From the NCBI RefSeq assembly GCF_014650035.1, contig NZ_BMUE01000002.1:186001-250000 (forward strand): 64,000 bases of DNA, read 5' to 3'. Under the pieces are notes generated by a model. The model worked only from the letters and a program-made list of their open reading frames with translations, was not told the DNA's origin and made no database searches. Source of the stretch: Streptomyces lucensis JCM 4490. GTDB taxonomy: Bacteria > Actinomycetota > Actinomycetes > Streptomycetales > Streptomycetaceae. Shown piece by piece: positions 25,467 to 34,966 of this stretch (the first letter of the stretch is position 1; every line of letters begins with the position of its first letter). The translations under genes were made by a program, and so were the position numbers.

Positions 25467-27284
25467 CTACTCCACCGTCACCGACTTGGCCAGGTTGCGC
25501 GGCTTGTCGATGTCCCGGCCCAGGGCCTTGGCCGTGTGGTACGCCAGGAGCTGGAGCGGGATGCCCATCAGGATCGGGTCCAGCTCGTCCTCGTTCTTGG
25601 GGACGATGACCGTCTGGTCGGCCTTCTCCTGGTGCTGGTGGGCCACGGCGAGGATCTTGCCGCTGCGGGCCTTGATCTCCTCCAGGGCCGCGCGGTTCTT
25701 CTCCAGCAGGTCGTCGTCGGGCACGATCGCGACCGTCGGCAGGGCCGGCTCGATCAGGGCCAGCGGACCGTGCTTCAGCTCGGAGGCGGGGTAGGCCTCG
25801 GCGTGGATGTAGGAGACCTCCTTGAGCTTCAGGGAGGCCTCGCGGGCCACCGGGTAGCCCCGGACGCGGCCGATGAAGAGCATCGAGCGGGCGTCGGCGT
25901 AGCTCTCCGCGAGCTGCTTGATCTCCTCCTCCTGCTTGAGGATCTCGGTGATCTGCTCCGGCAGCCTGCGCAGGCCCTCGATGATCCGCTTGCCGTCCCG
26001 GACGGAGAGGTCACGGGTGCGGCCGAGGTGCAGGGCGAGGAGGGCGAAGGCGACCGTGGTGTTGGTGAAGCACTTGGTCGACACCACGCAGACCTCGGGG
26101 CCCGCGTGCACGTAGATGCCGCCGTCCGCCTCGCGGGCGATCGCCGAGCCGACCACGTTGACCACGCCGAGGACGCGGGCGCCCTTGCGCTTGAGCTCCT
26201 GCACGGCGGCGAGGACGTCGTAGGTCTCACCGGACTGGGAGACGGCGACGTACAGGGTGTCGGGGTCCACGACCGCGTTGCGGTAGCGGAACTCGGAGGC
26301 GGGCTCGGCGTCGGCGGGGATGCGGGCCAGCTCCTCGATCATCTGGGCGCCGATCATGCCCGCGTGGTACGAGGTGCCGCAGCCGAGGATCTTCACGCGG
26401 CGGATCCGGCGCGCCTCGCGGGCGTCCAGGTTGAGGCCGCCGAGGTGCACGGTGGAGAAGCGCTCGTCGATGCGGCCGCGCAGCACACGGTCCACGGCGT
26501 CGGCCTGCTCGTGGATCTCCTTGTGCATGTACGTGTCGTGGCCGCCCATGTCGTACGAGGCCGCCTCCCACTCCACGGTGGTCGGCTCGGCGCTCGTGCG
26601 GGTGCCCTCGGTGGTGTACGTGCGGAAGTCGTCGGCCTTGAGGGTGGCCATCTCGCCGTCGTCCAGCGTGACTATCTGCCGGGTGTGGGCGACCAGCGCG
26701 GCGATGTCGGACGCGACGAACATCTCCTTCTCGCCGATGCCGAGGACCACCGGGGAGCCGTTGCGCGCCACCACGATGCGGTCGTTGAAGTCGGCGTGCA
26801 TCACCGCGATGCCGTACGTGCCCTCGACCACCCGCAGGGTCTCGCGGACCTTGTCCTCCAGCTTCTCGGCCGGGGAGCGGGCGATGAGGTGGGTGAGGAC
26901 CTCGGTGTCGGTGTCGGAGAGGAACTCGACGCCGTCCGCCTCCAGCTTGCGGCGCAGGTCGGCGGCGTTGTCGATGATGCCGTTGTGCACGACGGCGACC
27001 TTGCTGTCGGCCGACATGTGGGGGTGGGCGTTCACGTCGGAGGGGGCGCCGTGGGTGGCCCAGCGGGTGTGGGCGATGCCGGTGGTGCCCTTGAAACGCG
27101 CCGGGACCTTGGCCTCCAGGTCGCGCACCCGGCCCTTGGCCTTGACCATCTTCAGGCCGGGCGTCTTCGGGGAGGTGACCACGATGCCCGCGGAGTCGTA
27201 GCCGCGGTACTCCAGCCGCTGCAGACCCTCCAGCAGGAGGGGCGCGACGTCACGCTTCCCGATGTATCCGACGATTCCGCACAT
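25467..27284 (-). CDS. glmS: glutamine--fructose-6-phosphate aminotransferase, 605 aa
   Basis: It makes glucosamine-6-phosphate for peptidoglycan. The N-terminal Ntn amidotransferase has catalytic Cys2 in MCGIVGYIG, and DSAGI, TRWATHG and CGNSV-type elements follow (HNGIIDNAADL here). Two SIS domains follow (ILGCGTSYHAG and SQSGETYDVLAAV; then RGYPVAREASLKLKEVSYI). The C-terminus PRNLAKSVTVE is the conserved GlmS end. Length is normal. AAGGGA lies about 12 bases before the ATG. Its neighbours (a GH20 hexosaminidase with a dre site) are also linked to aminosugars. Confidence 0.95.
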   Translation of the reverse strand: MCGIVGYIGKRDVAPLLLEGLQRLEYRGYDSAGIVVTSPKTPGLKMVKAKGRVRDLEAKVPARFKGTTGIAHTRWATHGAPSDVNAHPHMSADSKVAVVHNGIIDNAADLRRKLEADGVEFLSDTDTEVLTHLIARSPAEKLEDKVRETLRVVEGTYGIAVMHADFNDRIVVARNGSPVVLGIGEKEMFVASDIAALVAHTRQIVTLDDGEMATLKADDFRTYTTEGTRTSAEPTTVEWEAASYDMGGHDTYMHKEIHEQADAVDRVLRGRIDERFSTVHLGGLNLDAREARRIRRVKILGCGTSYHAGMIGAQMIEELARIPADAEPASEFRYRNAVVDPDTLYVAVSQSGETYDVLAAVQELKRKGARVLGVVNVVGSAIAREADGGIYVHAGPEVCVVSTKCFTNTTVAFALLALHLGRTRDLSVRDGKRIIEGLRRLPEQITEILKQEEEIKQLAESYADARSMLFIGRVRGYPVAREASLKLKEVSYIHAEAYPASELKHGPLALIEPALPTVAIVPDDDLLEKNRAALEEIKARSGKILAVAHQHQEKADQTVIVPKNEDELDPILMGIPLQLLAYHTAKALGRDIDKPRNLAKSVTVE

Positions 27285-27328
27285 ATATAGACGTATCCCT
27301 TGGCTGTCGCTCGGTCCGTCGGCTGTCG

Positions 27329-27586
27329 TCAGCCGTAGACCATGCGGCGCAGCTGCCTGAGCGTCAGCTCCGGCGGCGCCACCGCCCGGTATTTCAGGTC
27401 CGCCTCGATCCGTTCGAAGATCTCCGCGTTCACCAGGCCCTGGGCCTGCAGCTCGCGGTGGCGGCGGCGGACGAACTCCTGCGTCGTCTCGTCGAAGAAG
27501 GCGAGCACGTCCTGCACCACCCGCAGCGCCTCGCCCCGGCTCAGGGGCGTGGAACGCGTCAGGTGATCAAGGAGTTCGTCGTGCAC
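27329..27586 (-). CDS. conserved small protein upstream of glmS, 85 aa
   Basis: A mostly helical, charged protein (VHDELLDHLTRSTPLSRGEA, LRVVQDVLAFFDETTQEFV, RRRHRELQAQGLVNAEIFERI) ending RQLRRMVYG. No domain is recognised and there is no signal or membrane segment. GTG 27586 is chosen because AGGATC lies at the right distance; the longer frame adds a basic N-terminus of unlike composition. It is 44 bases in front of glmS in the same direction, so they may be co-transcribed. Confidence 0.75.
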   Translation of the reverse strand: MHDELLDHLTRSTPLSRGEALRVVQDVLAFFDETTQEFVRRRHRELQAQGLVNAEIFERIEADLKYRAVAPPELTLRQLRRMVYG

Positions 27587-27721
27587 CCGGTAGATCCTGG
27601 AGTATGGCCGTGAGTTTCGCAAGAATCGTGCCCGTTTCCGGGCAGGCTCCAGGCGGGTCTCCTGTGGGGCGCTGTGCGCACGCCGCACCGAGGGTGTGGT
27701 GCACGTCACCGCGGGCGGACC

Positions 27722-28105
27722 TCACATGCGTTTGAGGACCGCCTGCTTGGCCAGCGTGAACTCCTCGTCCGTCAGCACCCCCGCACGGTGCGGCTCGCCC
27801 AGTTCGCGCAGTCGTCGCAGCAGGGCGTCGTGGTCCTCCCCGGCCGGTTCCTCCCGGAGCTGCGGCGCCTCGGGAGGGGCGGCGGTCCCGAGGGAGGCGG
27901 AGGGGGAGGCGTCACGGGCCGTGGCCGAGGGGTGCGGCAGCCGGGCCTGGACCGCCGCCGCGACCCCGGCCAACGCACCCAGAGGCACGCCGAGTTCCCC
28001 CAGCTCACGACGGAGCGGGCTGACGTTCCTGTCCCGGCCGGGCGTCAGCCGCAGGGCGTCGCCGTCGAAGACCCAGGTGCCGCCCTTCTGGATGATTTCC
28101 GCCAT
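27722..28105 (-). CDS. internally shortened DUF4429/SHOCT protein, 127 aa
   Basis: The start MAEIIQKGGTWVFDGDALRL is the usual beginning of Streptomyces DUF4429 proteins. The end (HDALLRRLRELGEPHRAGVL, TDEEFTLAKQAVLKRM) is a SHOCT domain. As I recall the family, full members are close to 300 residues. Here PLGALAGV runs directly into AAAVQARLPHPS, which normally lies much later, so most of the DUF4429 core seems to be missing in frame. The reading frame is intact and codon use is normal. It could be a functional short form or a decaying gene. It is divergent from the GH20 gene. Confidence 0.75.
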   Translation of the reverse strand: MAEIIQKGGTWVFDGDALRLTPGRDRNVSPLRRELGELGVPLGALAGVAAAVQARLPHPSATARDASPSASLGTAAPPEAPQLREEPAGEDHDALLRRLRELGEPHRAGVLTDEEFTLAKQAVLKRM

Positions 28106-28135
28106 GCGGGGATTGTTTCACCGGATCTGCGGGAT

Positions 28136-28151
28136 GGTGGTCTCGACCACA
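28136..28151. promoter_or_regulatory. DasR-type dre site upstream of GH20 gene
   Basis: The core TGGTCTCGACCA (28138-28149) matches the DasR site TGGTCTAGACCA at 11 of 12 positions, and the palindrome extends to GTGGTCTCGACCAC. It lies 17 bases before the GH20 GTG start. DasR represses aminosugar genes and is released by GlcN-6-P. Confidence 0.85.
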
Positions 28152-28167
28152 TCTGAAGGGAGCGCAG

Positions 28168-29778
28168 GTGAGACGGAACCACAGCACGACTCCCCGAACG
28201 GCCCGCATCCTCGGATCACTTCTGCTCGTGGCGGCGGCCGGCGTGTGCGCCGTCGGCACGGCCCCGGCGGCCCCCGCCGCGCCCGCCGCGACACCGACCC
28301 CGCTCGACCGGGTGGTTCCGGCACCCACCTCCGTCAAGCCCGGCGGAACCCCGTACCGCATCACCCGCGCCACCGGCGTCCGGGTCGAGGGCTCCGCCGA
28401 GGTCCGCCGGATCGGCGCGTACCTCGCCGGCATCCTGCGGCCCTCCACCGGCTATCCGCTGCCGGTCACCGACCACGGCGCCGGCGGCATCCGGCTCAGC
28501 CTGGCCCCCGGCGATCTCGGGGCCGAGGGCTACCGGCTGCACAGCGGCGCGGACGGCGTCACCATCACCGCGAGCACTCCCGCCGGCCTCTTCCACGGCG
28601 TCCAGACGCTCCGTCAGCTGCTCCCGGCGGGCGTCGAGAGGAGGACCGTCCAGCCCGGCCCCTGGTCGGTCGCCGGCGGCACCGTCGAGGACCGCCCGCG
28701 CTACGCCTACCGCGGCGCCATGCTCGACGTCTCCCGGCACTTCTTCACCGTCGCCCAGGTGAAGCGCTATATCGACCAGCTGGCCCTGTACAAGGTCAAC
28801 GAGCTGCACCTGCACCTCAGCGACGACCAGGGCTGGCGCATCGCCGTCGACTCGTGGCCGCGCCTGGCCGGCTACGGCGGTTCCACCCAGGTGGGCGGCG
28901 GCAGGGGCGGGTACTTCACCAAGGCCGACTACCGGGAGATCGTGCGGTACGCGGCCTCCCGCTACCTGGAAGTCGTCCCCGAGATCGACATGCCGGGCCA
29001 CACCAACGCCGCCCTGGCCTCCTACGCCCGGCTCAACTGCGACGGCGTGGCGCCCCCGCTGTACACCGGCACCCACGTCGGCTTCAGCTCGCTGTGCGTG
29101 CCCAAGAAGGTCACCTACGACTTCGTGGACGACGTGATCCGGGAGCTGGCCGCCCTCACCCCCGGCCGCTACCTCCACATCGGCGGCGACGAGGCGCACT
29201 CCACGAGCCACGCCGACTACGTCACGTTCATGGACCGGGTCCAGCCGGTCGCCGCCAAGTACGGCAAGACGGTCATCGGCTGGCACCAGCTCACCGGCGC
29301 GCACCCCGCCAAGGGCGCCCTGGCGCAGTACTGGGGCCTGGACGGCACCAGCGCGGCGGAGAAGGCCCGGGTCGCCGAGGCCGCCCGGAAGGGCACCGGG
29401 CTGATCCTGTCCCCGGCCGACCGGGTCTACCTCGACATGAAGTACACGAAGAACACGAAACTGGGCCTCACCTGGGCGGGCCTGGTGGAGGTGAAGCGGG
29501 CCTACGACTGGGACCCGGGCGCCTACCTCGCCGGCGCCCCCGCCTCGGCGGTCAGGGGCGTCGAGGCACCCCTGTGGTCGGAGACCCTGAAGACGTCCGC
29601 CGACATCGAGTACATGGCGTTCCCGCGTCTGGCGGGCGCGGCCGAACTGGGCTGGTCGCCGGCATCCCGCCACGACTGGAACGCCTACAAGGCACGGCTG
29701 GCCGCCCAGGCCCCGCGCTGGGACGCCCTCGGCATCCACTACTACCGCTCCCCGCAGGTCCCCTGGCCGAAGCGCTGA
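28168..29778 (+). CDS. secreted GH20 beta-N-acetylhexosaminidase, 536 aa
   Basis: The signal peptide is about residues 1-41 (RTARILGSLLLVAAAGVCAV, ending in Ala/Pro-rich APAAPA). A GH20b N-domain spans about 47-175. The catalytic barrel starts YRGAMLDVSRHFF and contains YLHIGGDEAH with D341-E342. It removes terminal GlcNAc from chitobiose and similar substrates outside the cell, feeding the aminosugar pathway that ends at GlmS intermediates. GTG 28168 has GAAGGGAG upstream. The overlapping dre site implies DasR control. Confidence 0.92.
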   Translation: MRRNHSTTPRTARILGSLLLVAAAGVCAVGTAPAAPAAPAATPTPLDRVVPAPTSVKPGGTPYRITRATGVRVEGSAEVRRIGAYLAGILRPSTGYPLPVTDHGAGGIRLSLAPGDLGAEGYRLHSGADGVTITASTPAGLFHGVQTLRQLLPAGVERRTVQPGPWSVAGGTVEDRPRYAYRGAMLDVSRHFFTVAQVKRYIDQLALYKVNELHLHLSDDQGWRIAVDSWPRLAGYGGSTQVGGGRGGYFTKADYREIVRYAASRYLEVVPEIDMPGHTNAALASYARLNCDGVAPPLYTGTHVGFSSLCVPKKVTYDFVDDVIRELAALTPGRYLHIGGDEAHSTSHADYVTFMDRVQPVAAKYGKTVIGWHQLTGAHPAKGALAQYWGLDGTSAAEKARVAEAARKGTGLILSPADRVYLDMKYTKNTKLGLTWAGLVEVKRAYDWDPGAYLAGAPASAVRGVEAPLWSETLKTSADIEYMAFPRLAGAAELGWSPASRHDWNAYKARLAAQAPRWDALGIHYYRSPQVPWPKR

Positions 29779-29798
29779 ACGGCCGCCCGGACGCGCCA

Positions 29799-29833
29799 CG
29801 GGCACCCCGCGGGACCGTACCGCGGGGTGCCCG
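29799..29833. terminator. terminator between GH20 gene and desD
   Basis: CGGGCACCCCGCG and CGCGGGGTGCCCG form a 13-bp perfect stem with a nine-base loop between convergent genes. Confidence 0.9.
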
Positions 29834-29850
29834 TGCGCACCGGTGGGCCG

Positions 29851-31620
29851 TCAGCGGCCCGCTATGGGGTTCTCCAGGTCCCCCACCAGCTGCAGCGCGC
29901 CGGACGGGTCGGCGAGGTCCACCATCTGGCGGTTGTCGCGCAGCTGGAGCCGGTTGAGGCAGGACAGGGCGAACCGGGGGGCGAAGATGTCGTACCGGCG
30001 GAACCGGTCGGCGAGCTCGGGGTGCGCCCCCTGGTACTCGCGGGTGACCTCGGCGACGGTGCGCCAGAAGTCGTCCTCCGCCAGGACGCCCTCGGCGGCG
30101 AGGCGGGCGGAGAGGAAGCGGAAGAAGCAGTCGAAGACGTCGGTGAAGATCGACAGCAGCTTCTGGTCGTCCGGGACGTCGACGCGGACGCGCCGCACCG
30201 GGGGCGGCAGGACGGCGTCGGGGTCCATCACCACGATCTCCTCGGCGATGTCCTTGTAGACCGCCCGCCGCACCACCCCGTCCTCCAGCACCAGGATCAC
30301 GTTCTCGCCGTGCGGCATGAAGGCCAGGTCGTAGGCGTAGAAGCTGTGCAGGAGCGGGGTGTAGTAGGCCCGCAGGTACCGCCGCAGCCACTCGGCCGGG
30401 GGCAGGCCCGAGCGCGCGATCAGGGCGCCCGCGAAGGTGGCGCCCTCGTGGTCCACGTGCAGCAGGGACGCCATGGTCGCGAGGGACTCGCCGTCCCGCA
30501 GCGAGGGCACGGGGCTCTCCCGCCACAGCGCGGCCAGCATCTTGCGGTACGGCGAGTGGCGGTCGGTGGCCTTCTCGTACTCCAGGTGCCGGTAGCCGAC
30601 GGCCGCGCGCTCCCGGATGATCGTCAGGCCGGCCGACCTGAGCACCGGGTCGTTCTCGATCAGCTGGGCCAGCCAGTCGTTGATGGCCGGGGTCGCCTCC
30701 ATGTAGGCGGCCGAGAGCCCGCGCATGAAGCCCATGTTGAGGACGGACAGGGCCGTCTTCACGTAGTGCTTGCGCGGGTCGCCGGTGTTGAAGAAGGTCC
30801 GGATGGACTGCTGGGCCAGGTACTCGTCGTCGCCCTCGCCGAGGCAGACGAGATGGCCCCGGGCCACCTCGGCGGCGAAGGTGACGGTGAGCTTGTTCCA
30901 CCACTGCCAGGGGTGGACGGGGACGAGCAGGTAGTCGGCGGGGTCGAGGCCCCGGCCGGTCAGCTCCCGGTGGAACCGCTCGACGGTCTTCCCGCCCAGC
31001 TCCTGCCGGATGAAGTCCTCGTACTCGATGCCGGCCCCGGCGGTGAACGCGGCCCGTGAGCGGTGCGCGGCCAGCCACACCAGCCGGACCGGGCTCGCGG
31101 TCTCCGGGGCGTACGCCAGGTACTCGTGGACGCCGAACCCGAGCCGTCCGTTGTTCGCGACGAAGCAGGGGTGTCCCTCGGTCATCCCTGTCTCGATGTC
31201 CTGGAAGCCGCCGCGGGCCAGCTCGGCGGAGGTCACCTCGGGCTTGGTGAGCTTGTAGCAGGTGCCGGAGAGGGTGGAGGAGATCTCCTCCAGGTAGACC
31301 GGCAGTATCTCGTCGGAGAGCCCCAGCGAGTCCCTCAGCTCGATGACGAAGTCCAGCGCCTCCAGGGGCAGTTCCGTGCCGTCGCGGTGCCTGGTGATCG
31401 ATCCGGTGTCGATCTCCCAGTGGTCGAGGGCCCGGCGGACCGCGCGGAACCGGTAGGAGGTGAGGCCGTCGTCGGTGCGCACGACGTACCCGTCGCCCTC
31501 GGTTTCGGGCGTGATGAGGCGCTCGTGCGCGAACTCGGCGAGCGCCTTGCGTATCAGCAGACGGTTGGCGGTCGCCCAGCGCCCGGGGGACAGGTGGGCG
31601 ACGGCGTCGGCGAGGCTCAT
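29851..31620 (-). CDS. desD: desferrioxamine synthetase (NIS synthetase), 589 aa
   Basis: An IucA/IucC-family siderophore synthetase. It joins N-hydroxy-N-succinylcadaverine units and cyclises the trimer to desferrioxamine E (or the acylated DFO-B analogue) with ATP. Family hallmarks visible are EGHPCFVANNGRLGFG, LLVPVHPWQWWNKL and LAFMPHGENVILVLEDG. A FhuF/IucA C-terminal part follows (about 430-580). The ATG overlaps the desC stop (ATGA). It is the last gene of the iron-regulated desABCD operon. Confidence 0.95.
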   Translation of the reverse strand: MSLADAVAHLSPGRWATANRLLIRKALAEFAHERLITPETEGDGYVVRTDDGLTSYRFRAVRRALDHWEIDTGSITRHRDGTELPLEALDFVIELRDSLGLSDEILPVYLEEISSTLSGTCYKLTKPEVTSAELARGGFQDIETGMTEGHPCFVANNGRLGFGVHEYLAYAPETASPVRLVWLAAHRSRAAFTAGAGIEYEDFIRQELGGKTVERFHRELTGRGLDPADYLLVPVHPWQWWNKLTVTFAAEVARGHLVCLGEGDDEYLAQQSIRTFFNTGDPRKHYVKTALSVLNMGFMRGLSAAYMEATPAINDWLAQLIENDPVLRSAGLTIIRERAAVGYRHLEYEKATDRHSPYRKMLAALWRESPVPSLRDGESLATMASLLHVDHEGATFAGALIARSGLPPAEWLRRYLRAYYTPLLHSFYAYDLAFMPHGENVILVLEDGVVRRAVYKDIAEEIVVMDPDAVLPPPVRRVRVDVPDDQKLLSIFTDVFDCFFRFLSARLAAEGVLAEDDFWRTVAEVTREYQGAHPELADRFRRYDIFAPRFALSCLNRLQLRDNRQMVDLADPSGALQLVGDLENPIAGR

Positions 31621-32141
31621 GCGGCCACCGCCGCGGTGAACCGCTCGCGCGTGCAGAAGCTCAGCAGGGCGCGCTTCTCCGGCTTGCGTATCTCCCGCTC
31701 GGCCACGAACCCGACGGCCTCGTTCAGGCGGTGCACGGCCGTGTTGCGCACGTCCGGCTCGACGACGACCCGCCGGGTCGCCGGGTCCTCGAAGAGGTGC
31801 GTCATCACGGCGGTGATGACGGCCCGGGTGAAGCCGTGCACGGGGGTGTCGGTGGGTGCGACCAGGAAGTGCATGCCGACGTCCCCCGGGCGCGGCTCGT
31901 ACAGGCCGACCAGCTCTCGGCGGGCCGGGTCGTACGTCTCCATGAGGAAGGCCGGCTCGCCGTCGTGCAGTCCGAGGAAGGCGTGATGGTACTCGTCGGC
32001 CGCGATCTCCATGTAGGCGCGCTCGACGTCCTGGAGTTTCGCGTCCTGCATCATCCAGAACGCCGCCTTCGGGTGGGTGACCCAGCCCAGCAGCAGCTCG
32101 GCGTCGTTCAGGGGGTCGAGGGGGCGGATGGTGAAGGTCAT
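31617..32141 (-). CDS. desC: desferrioxamine acyltransferase, 174 aa
   Basis: A GNAT-type acyl-CoA N-acyltransferase of the siderophore (IucB/RhbD-like) branch: [19 protein letters not shown] and [11 protein letters not shown], then [20 protein letters not shown]. It acylates N-hydroxycadaverine with succinyl-CoA or acetyl-CoA. ATG 32141 overlaps the desB stop (ATGA), so the operon is translationally chained. Confidence 0.93.
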   Translation of the reverse strand: MTFTIRPLDPLNDAELLLGWVTHPKAAFWMMQDAKLQDVERAYMEIAADEYHHAFLGLHDGEPAFLMETYDPARRELVGLYEPRPGDVGMHFLVAPTDTPVHGFTRAVITAVMTHLFEDPATRRVVVEPDVRNTAVHRLNEAVGFVAEREIRKPEKRALLSFCTRERFTAAVAA

Positions 32142-33424
32142 ACGCTGAACTCCTGGAACGCGATGGTCTTCTCGACCGGGTAGTACTCCGTGCCGAGCAG
32201 TTCCCGGACGATGCTGCTGTTGCGGTAGGCGCCCATGCCCAGGTCCGGACTGGTGACGCTGTGGGTGTGGACCCCGGCGTTCTGCAGGAAGACGCCGCGG
32301 CCGGTGACGTCGATGGCGTAGTTGCGGGCGACGTCGAAGCGGCCGTGCCCGTCGAAGCGGAGGCGGTCGCGGATCGGGTCGAGGAAGGCCGGCGGCTCGT
32401 AGTGGTAGCCGGTGGCCAGCACCAGGCCCTCCGTGCGGATCTCGAAGTCCTTGCCCTGCTCGTCCTGCCGGAAGCCGAGCGTGTACGCGCCGTCCTCGTA
32501 CGCCGCCGTGTTCAGCGTGGAGTTGGTGAGCAGGCGGGTGGGGACCGGGCGGTCGCCGCTGACGGCGTTCTTCTGGTAGAGCAGGTCGAAGATGGAGTCG
32601 ATCAGGTCCGAGTTGATGCCCTTGAACAGGCCCTTCTGCTGCTTCTCCAGCCGGTAGCGGGTCTCCTCGGGCAGCGCGCGGAAGTAGTCGATGTAGTCCG
32701 GGGAGGTCATCTCCAGCGTCAGCTTGGTGTACTCCAGCGGGAAGAACCGCGGGGAGCGGGTGACCCAGTTCAGCCGGTAGCCGTGGACGTCGATCTCGGA
32801 GAGCAGCTCGTAGTAGATCTCGGCCGCGCTCTGGCCGCTGCCGACGATCGTGACGGACTCCTTCGCCCGCAGCTCCTCCTTGCGGTGCATGTACTGGGAG
32901 GTGTGCAGGAAGTCCCCGCCCAGCCCCTGGCATGCCGGGGGGACGTAGGGGACCGTCCCGGTGCCCAGGACGAGGTGCCGGGCCCGGTAGAGGTCGCCGT
33001 CCCGGGTGCGGACGACGTAGAGCTCGTCCTCGTACGTCACCTCGGTGACCGTCGTGCCGAAGCGGACGCTGCCGAGCTTGCCGGCCGCCCAGCGGCAGTA
33101 GTCGTCGTACTCGACGCGCAGCGGGTAGAAGTTCTCGCGGATGTAGAACGAGTACAGTCTGCCCTTCTCCTTCAGGTAGTTGAGGAAGGAGTACGGCGAG
33201 GTCGGGTCGGCCAGCGTGACCAGGTCCGACATGAACGGGGTCTGCAGGTGGGCGCCGTCCAGGAACATGCCCGCGTGCCACTCGAAGCCGGGCTTGGACT
33301 CCAGGAAGACGCCGTCCAGTCCGGCGATCGGCTCGGTGAGGCAGGCCAGGCCGAGGTTGAAGGGGCCGAGCCCGATTCCCACGAAGTCGTGGATGCGGTG
33401 GGCGGCTTCAGGACGCGCGGTCAA
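32138..33424 (-). CDS. desB: cadaverine N-monooxygenase, 428 aa
   Basis: A flavin N-hydroxylating monooxygenase. The FAD-binding GxGxxN-type motif is [12 protein letters not shown] (17-28), the NADPH site is [16 protein letters not shown] (about 190-205), and [10 protein letters not shown] is near the C-terminus. It converts cadaverine to N-hydroxycadaverine. The start is a TTG at 33424: GGGAGAG lies five bases upstream, and the next in-frame GTG falls inside the FAD motif. It overlaps desA by 17 bases. Confidence 0.93.
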   Translation of the reverse strand: MTARPEAAHRIHDFVGIGLGPFNLGLACLTEPIAGLDGVFLESKPGFEWHAGMFLDGAHLQTPFMSDLVTLADPTSPYSFLNYLKEKGRLYSFYIRENFYPLRVEYDDYCRWAAGKLGSVRFGTTVTEVTYEDELYVVRTRDGDLYRARHLVLGTGTVPYVPPACQGLGGDFLHTSQYMHRKEELRAKESVTIVGSGQSAAEIYYELLSEIDVHGYRLNWVTRSPRFFPLEYTKLTLEMTSPDYIDYFRALPEETRYRLEKQQKGLFKGINSDLIDSIFDLLYQKNAVSGDRPVPTRLLTNSTLNTAAYEDGAYTLGFRQDEQGKDFEIRTEGLVLATGYHYEPPAFLDPIRDRLRFDGHGRFDVARNYAIDVTGRGVFLQNAGVHTHSVTSPDLGMGAYRNSSIVRELLGTEYYPVEKTIAFQEFSV

Positions 33425-34850
33425 GGGACTCTCCCAGGTACTGCTCGGCGTGGCCGGCGATGAGGTCGAGGACGGTCGCGAGGTCGGCCGTCGTGGTCTC
33501 GGGGTTGAGCAGGGTGAACTTCAGGTAGTGGCGGCCGCCGACCTTGGTGCCCGCGACGACGGCGTTACCGGAGGCGAACAGGGCTTTGCGGGCGTGCAGG
33601 TTGGCGCGGTCGATCTCGGCGGGGTCGGTGACGGCCGCCGGGATGTAGCGGAAGACGAGGGTGGAGAGCGCCGGCTCGACGACGACGTCGTAGCGCGGGT
33701 CGGCCGCCAGCAGCCGCCAGCCCTCCCGCGCCAGGTCGCAGACCTCGTCGAAGAGCCGCCCGACGCCGTCGGCACCCATCGTCCGCAGGGTCAGCCACAG
33801 CTTGAGGGCGTCGAAGCGGCGGGTGGTCTGCAGGGACTTGTCGACCTGGTTGGGGATGCGCTCCGCCACCATGCGGCGCGGGTTGAGGTACTCCGCGTGA
33901 TAGGTGGCGTGCCGCAGGGTGGCCGCGTCCCGGACCAGCACGGCGGAGGAACTCACCGGCTGGAAGAACGACTTGTGGTAGTCGACGGTGACGGAGTCGG
34001 CGCGCTCGATGCCGTCGATGCGGTCCCGGTTCCTCAGCGAGGCGAGCAGTCCGCAGCCGTAGGCCGCGTCCACGTGCATCCACACGCCGTACTGGGCGCA
34101 CAGTCCGGCGATCTCCGGGAGCGGGTCGATGGAGCCGAAGTCGGTGGTGCCGGCGGTGGCGACGACGGCCATGGGGATCAGCCCGTCGCGCTCGCAGCGC
34201 TCCAGCTCGTGGGCGAGTGCGACGGTCTGCATGCGCTTGTCGTGGTCGACGGGGACGGTGACGACGGCGTCCGGGCCGAGCCCCAGCAGTTTCGCCGACT
34301 TCCTGACGCTGAAGTGGCCGGCCTCGGAGGCGAAGATCCGCAGTTTCGCGAGGTTGTCGCTCTTGGCCTCCTCCCGCGCGAGGAGCAGCGCCTGGAGGTT
34401 GGACTGGGTGCCGCCCGAGGTGAACACGCCGTCGGCGGCCGGGCCGAGGCCGATGCGGGCGGCCGTCCAGTCGATGAGCCTGCGCTCGATGAGGGTGCCG
34501 CCGGCCGACTGGTCCCAGGTGTCGAGCGAGGAGTTGACGGCGGCGAGCACGGCCTCCCCGAGCACCGCCGGGATGACGACCGGGCAGTTGAGGTGGGCGA
34601 GGTAGCGGGGATGGTGGAAGTAGACCGCGTCCCGGAGGTAGACGTCCTCCAGTTCGTCCAGGACCGCCGCGGTGTCGCCGAGCGGCCGGTCGAGGTCGAT
34701 CGCGTCGATGCGGGGTGCGAGGGCGTCGACGGTGACGCCGGTGAACGGACGGTCGGTGGTGGCGAGTTTGGCCGCCACCCGCTCGACTCCTTCGGTCACG
34801 GAGCGGCGGTAGTGCTCCGCGGTGAGGCCATTGAGCAGGTGCGAGCGCAT
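33408..34850 (-). CDS. desA: lysine decarboxylase of desferrioxamine synthesis, 480 aa
   Basis: A PLP group II decarboxylase giving cadaverine from lysine. PLP lysine K293 lies in VDYHKSFF, H180 (ASEAGHFS) stacks on the cofactor, and D261 (MHVDAAYG) pairs with the pyridine nitrogen. The ATG at 34850 follows GGAGGACC. It is the first gene of desABCD, with an iron box 41 bases before the start. Confidence 0.95.
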   Translation of the reverse strand: MRSHLLNGLTAEHYRRSVTEGVERVAAKLATTDRPFTGVTVDALAPRIDAIDLDRPLGDTAAVLDELEDVYLRDAVYFHHPRYLAHLNCPVVIPAVLGEAVLAAVNSSLDTWDQSAGGTLIERRLIDWTAARIGLGPAADGVFTSGGTQSNLQALLLAREEAKSDNLAKLRIFASEAGHFSVRKSAKLLGLGPDAVVTVPVDHDKRMQTVALAHELERCERDGLIPMAVVATAGTTDFGSIDPLPEIAGLCAQYGVWMHVDAAYGCGLLASLRNRDRIDGIERADSVTVDYHKSFFQPVSSSAVLVRDAATLRHATYHAEYLNPRRMVAERIPNQVDKSLQTTRRFDALKLWLTLRTMGADGVGRLFDEVCDLAREGWRLLAADPRYDVVVEPALSTLVFRYIPAAVTDPAEIDRANLHARKALFASGNAVVAGTKVGGRHYLKFTLLNPETTTADLATVLDLIAGHAEQYLGESLDRAS

Positions 34851-34890
34851 GTGGGGGTCCTCCGAGGGGACGATCCGCGAGGGGGTGAAC

Positions 34891-34909
34891 TTAGGTTAGC
34901 CTATCCTAA
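34891..34909. promoter_or_regulatory. iron box (DmdR1/DtxR type) of desABCD
   Basis: TTAGGTTAGCCTATCCTAA is a 19-bp near-palindrome matching the Streptomyces iron box TTAGGTTAGGCTCACCTAA. Ferrous-iron-loaded DmdR1 would repress desA here. Confidence 0.95.
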
Positions 34910-34966
34910 GTTTTCTGGATCAAGGCGTGCCTGTGCGGCAACCGGCCCGAATGAGTCAGGAGTTGG

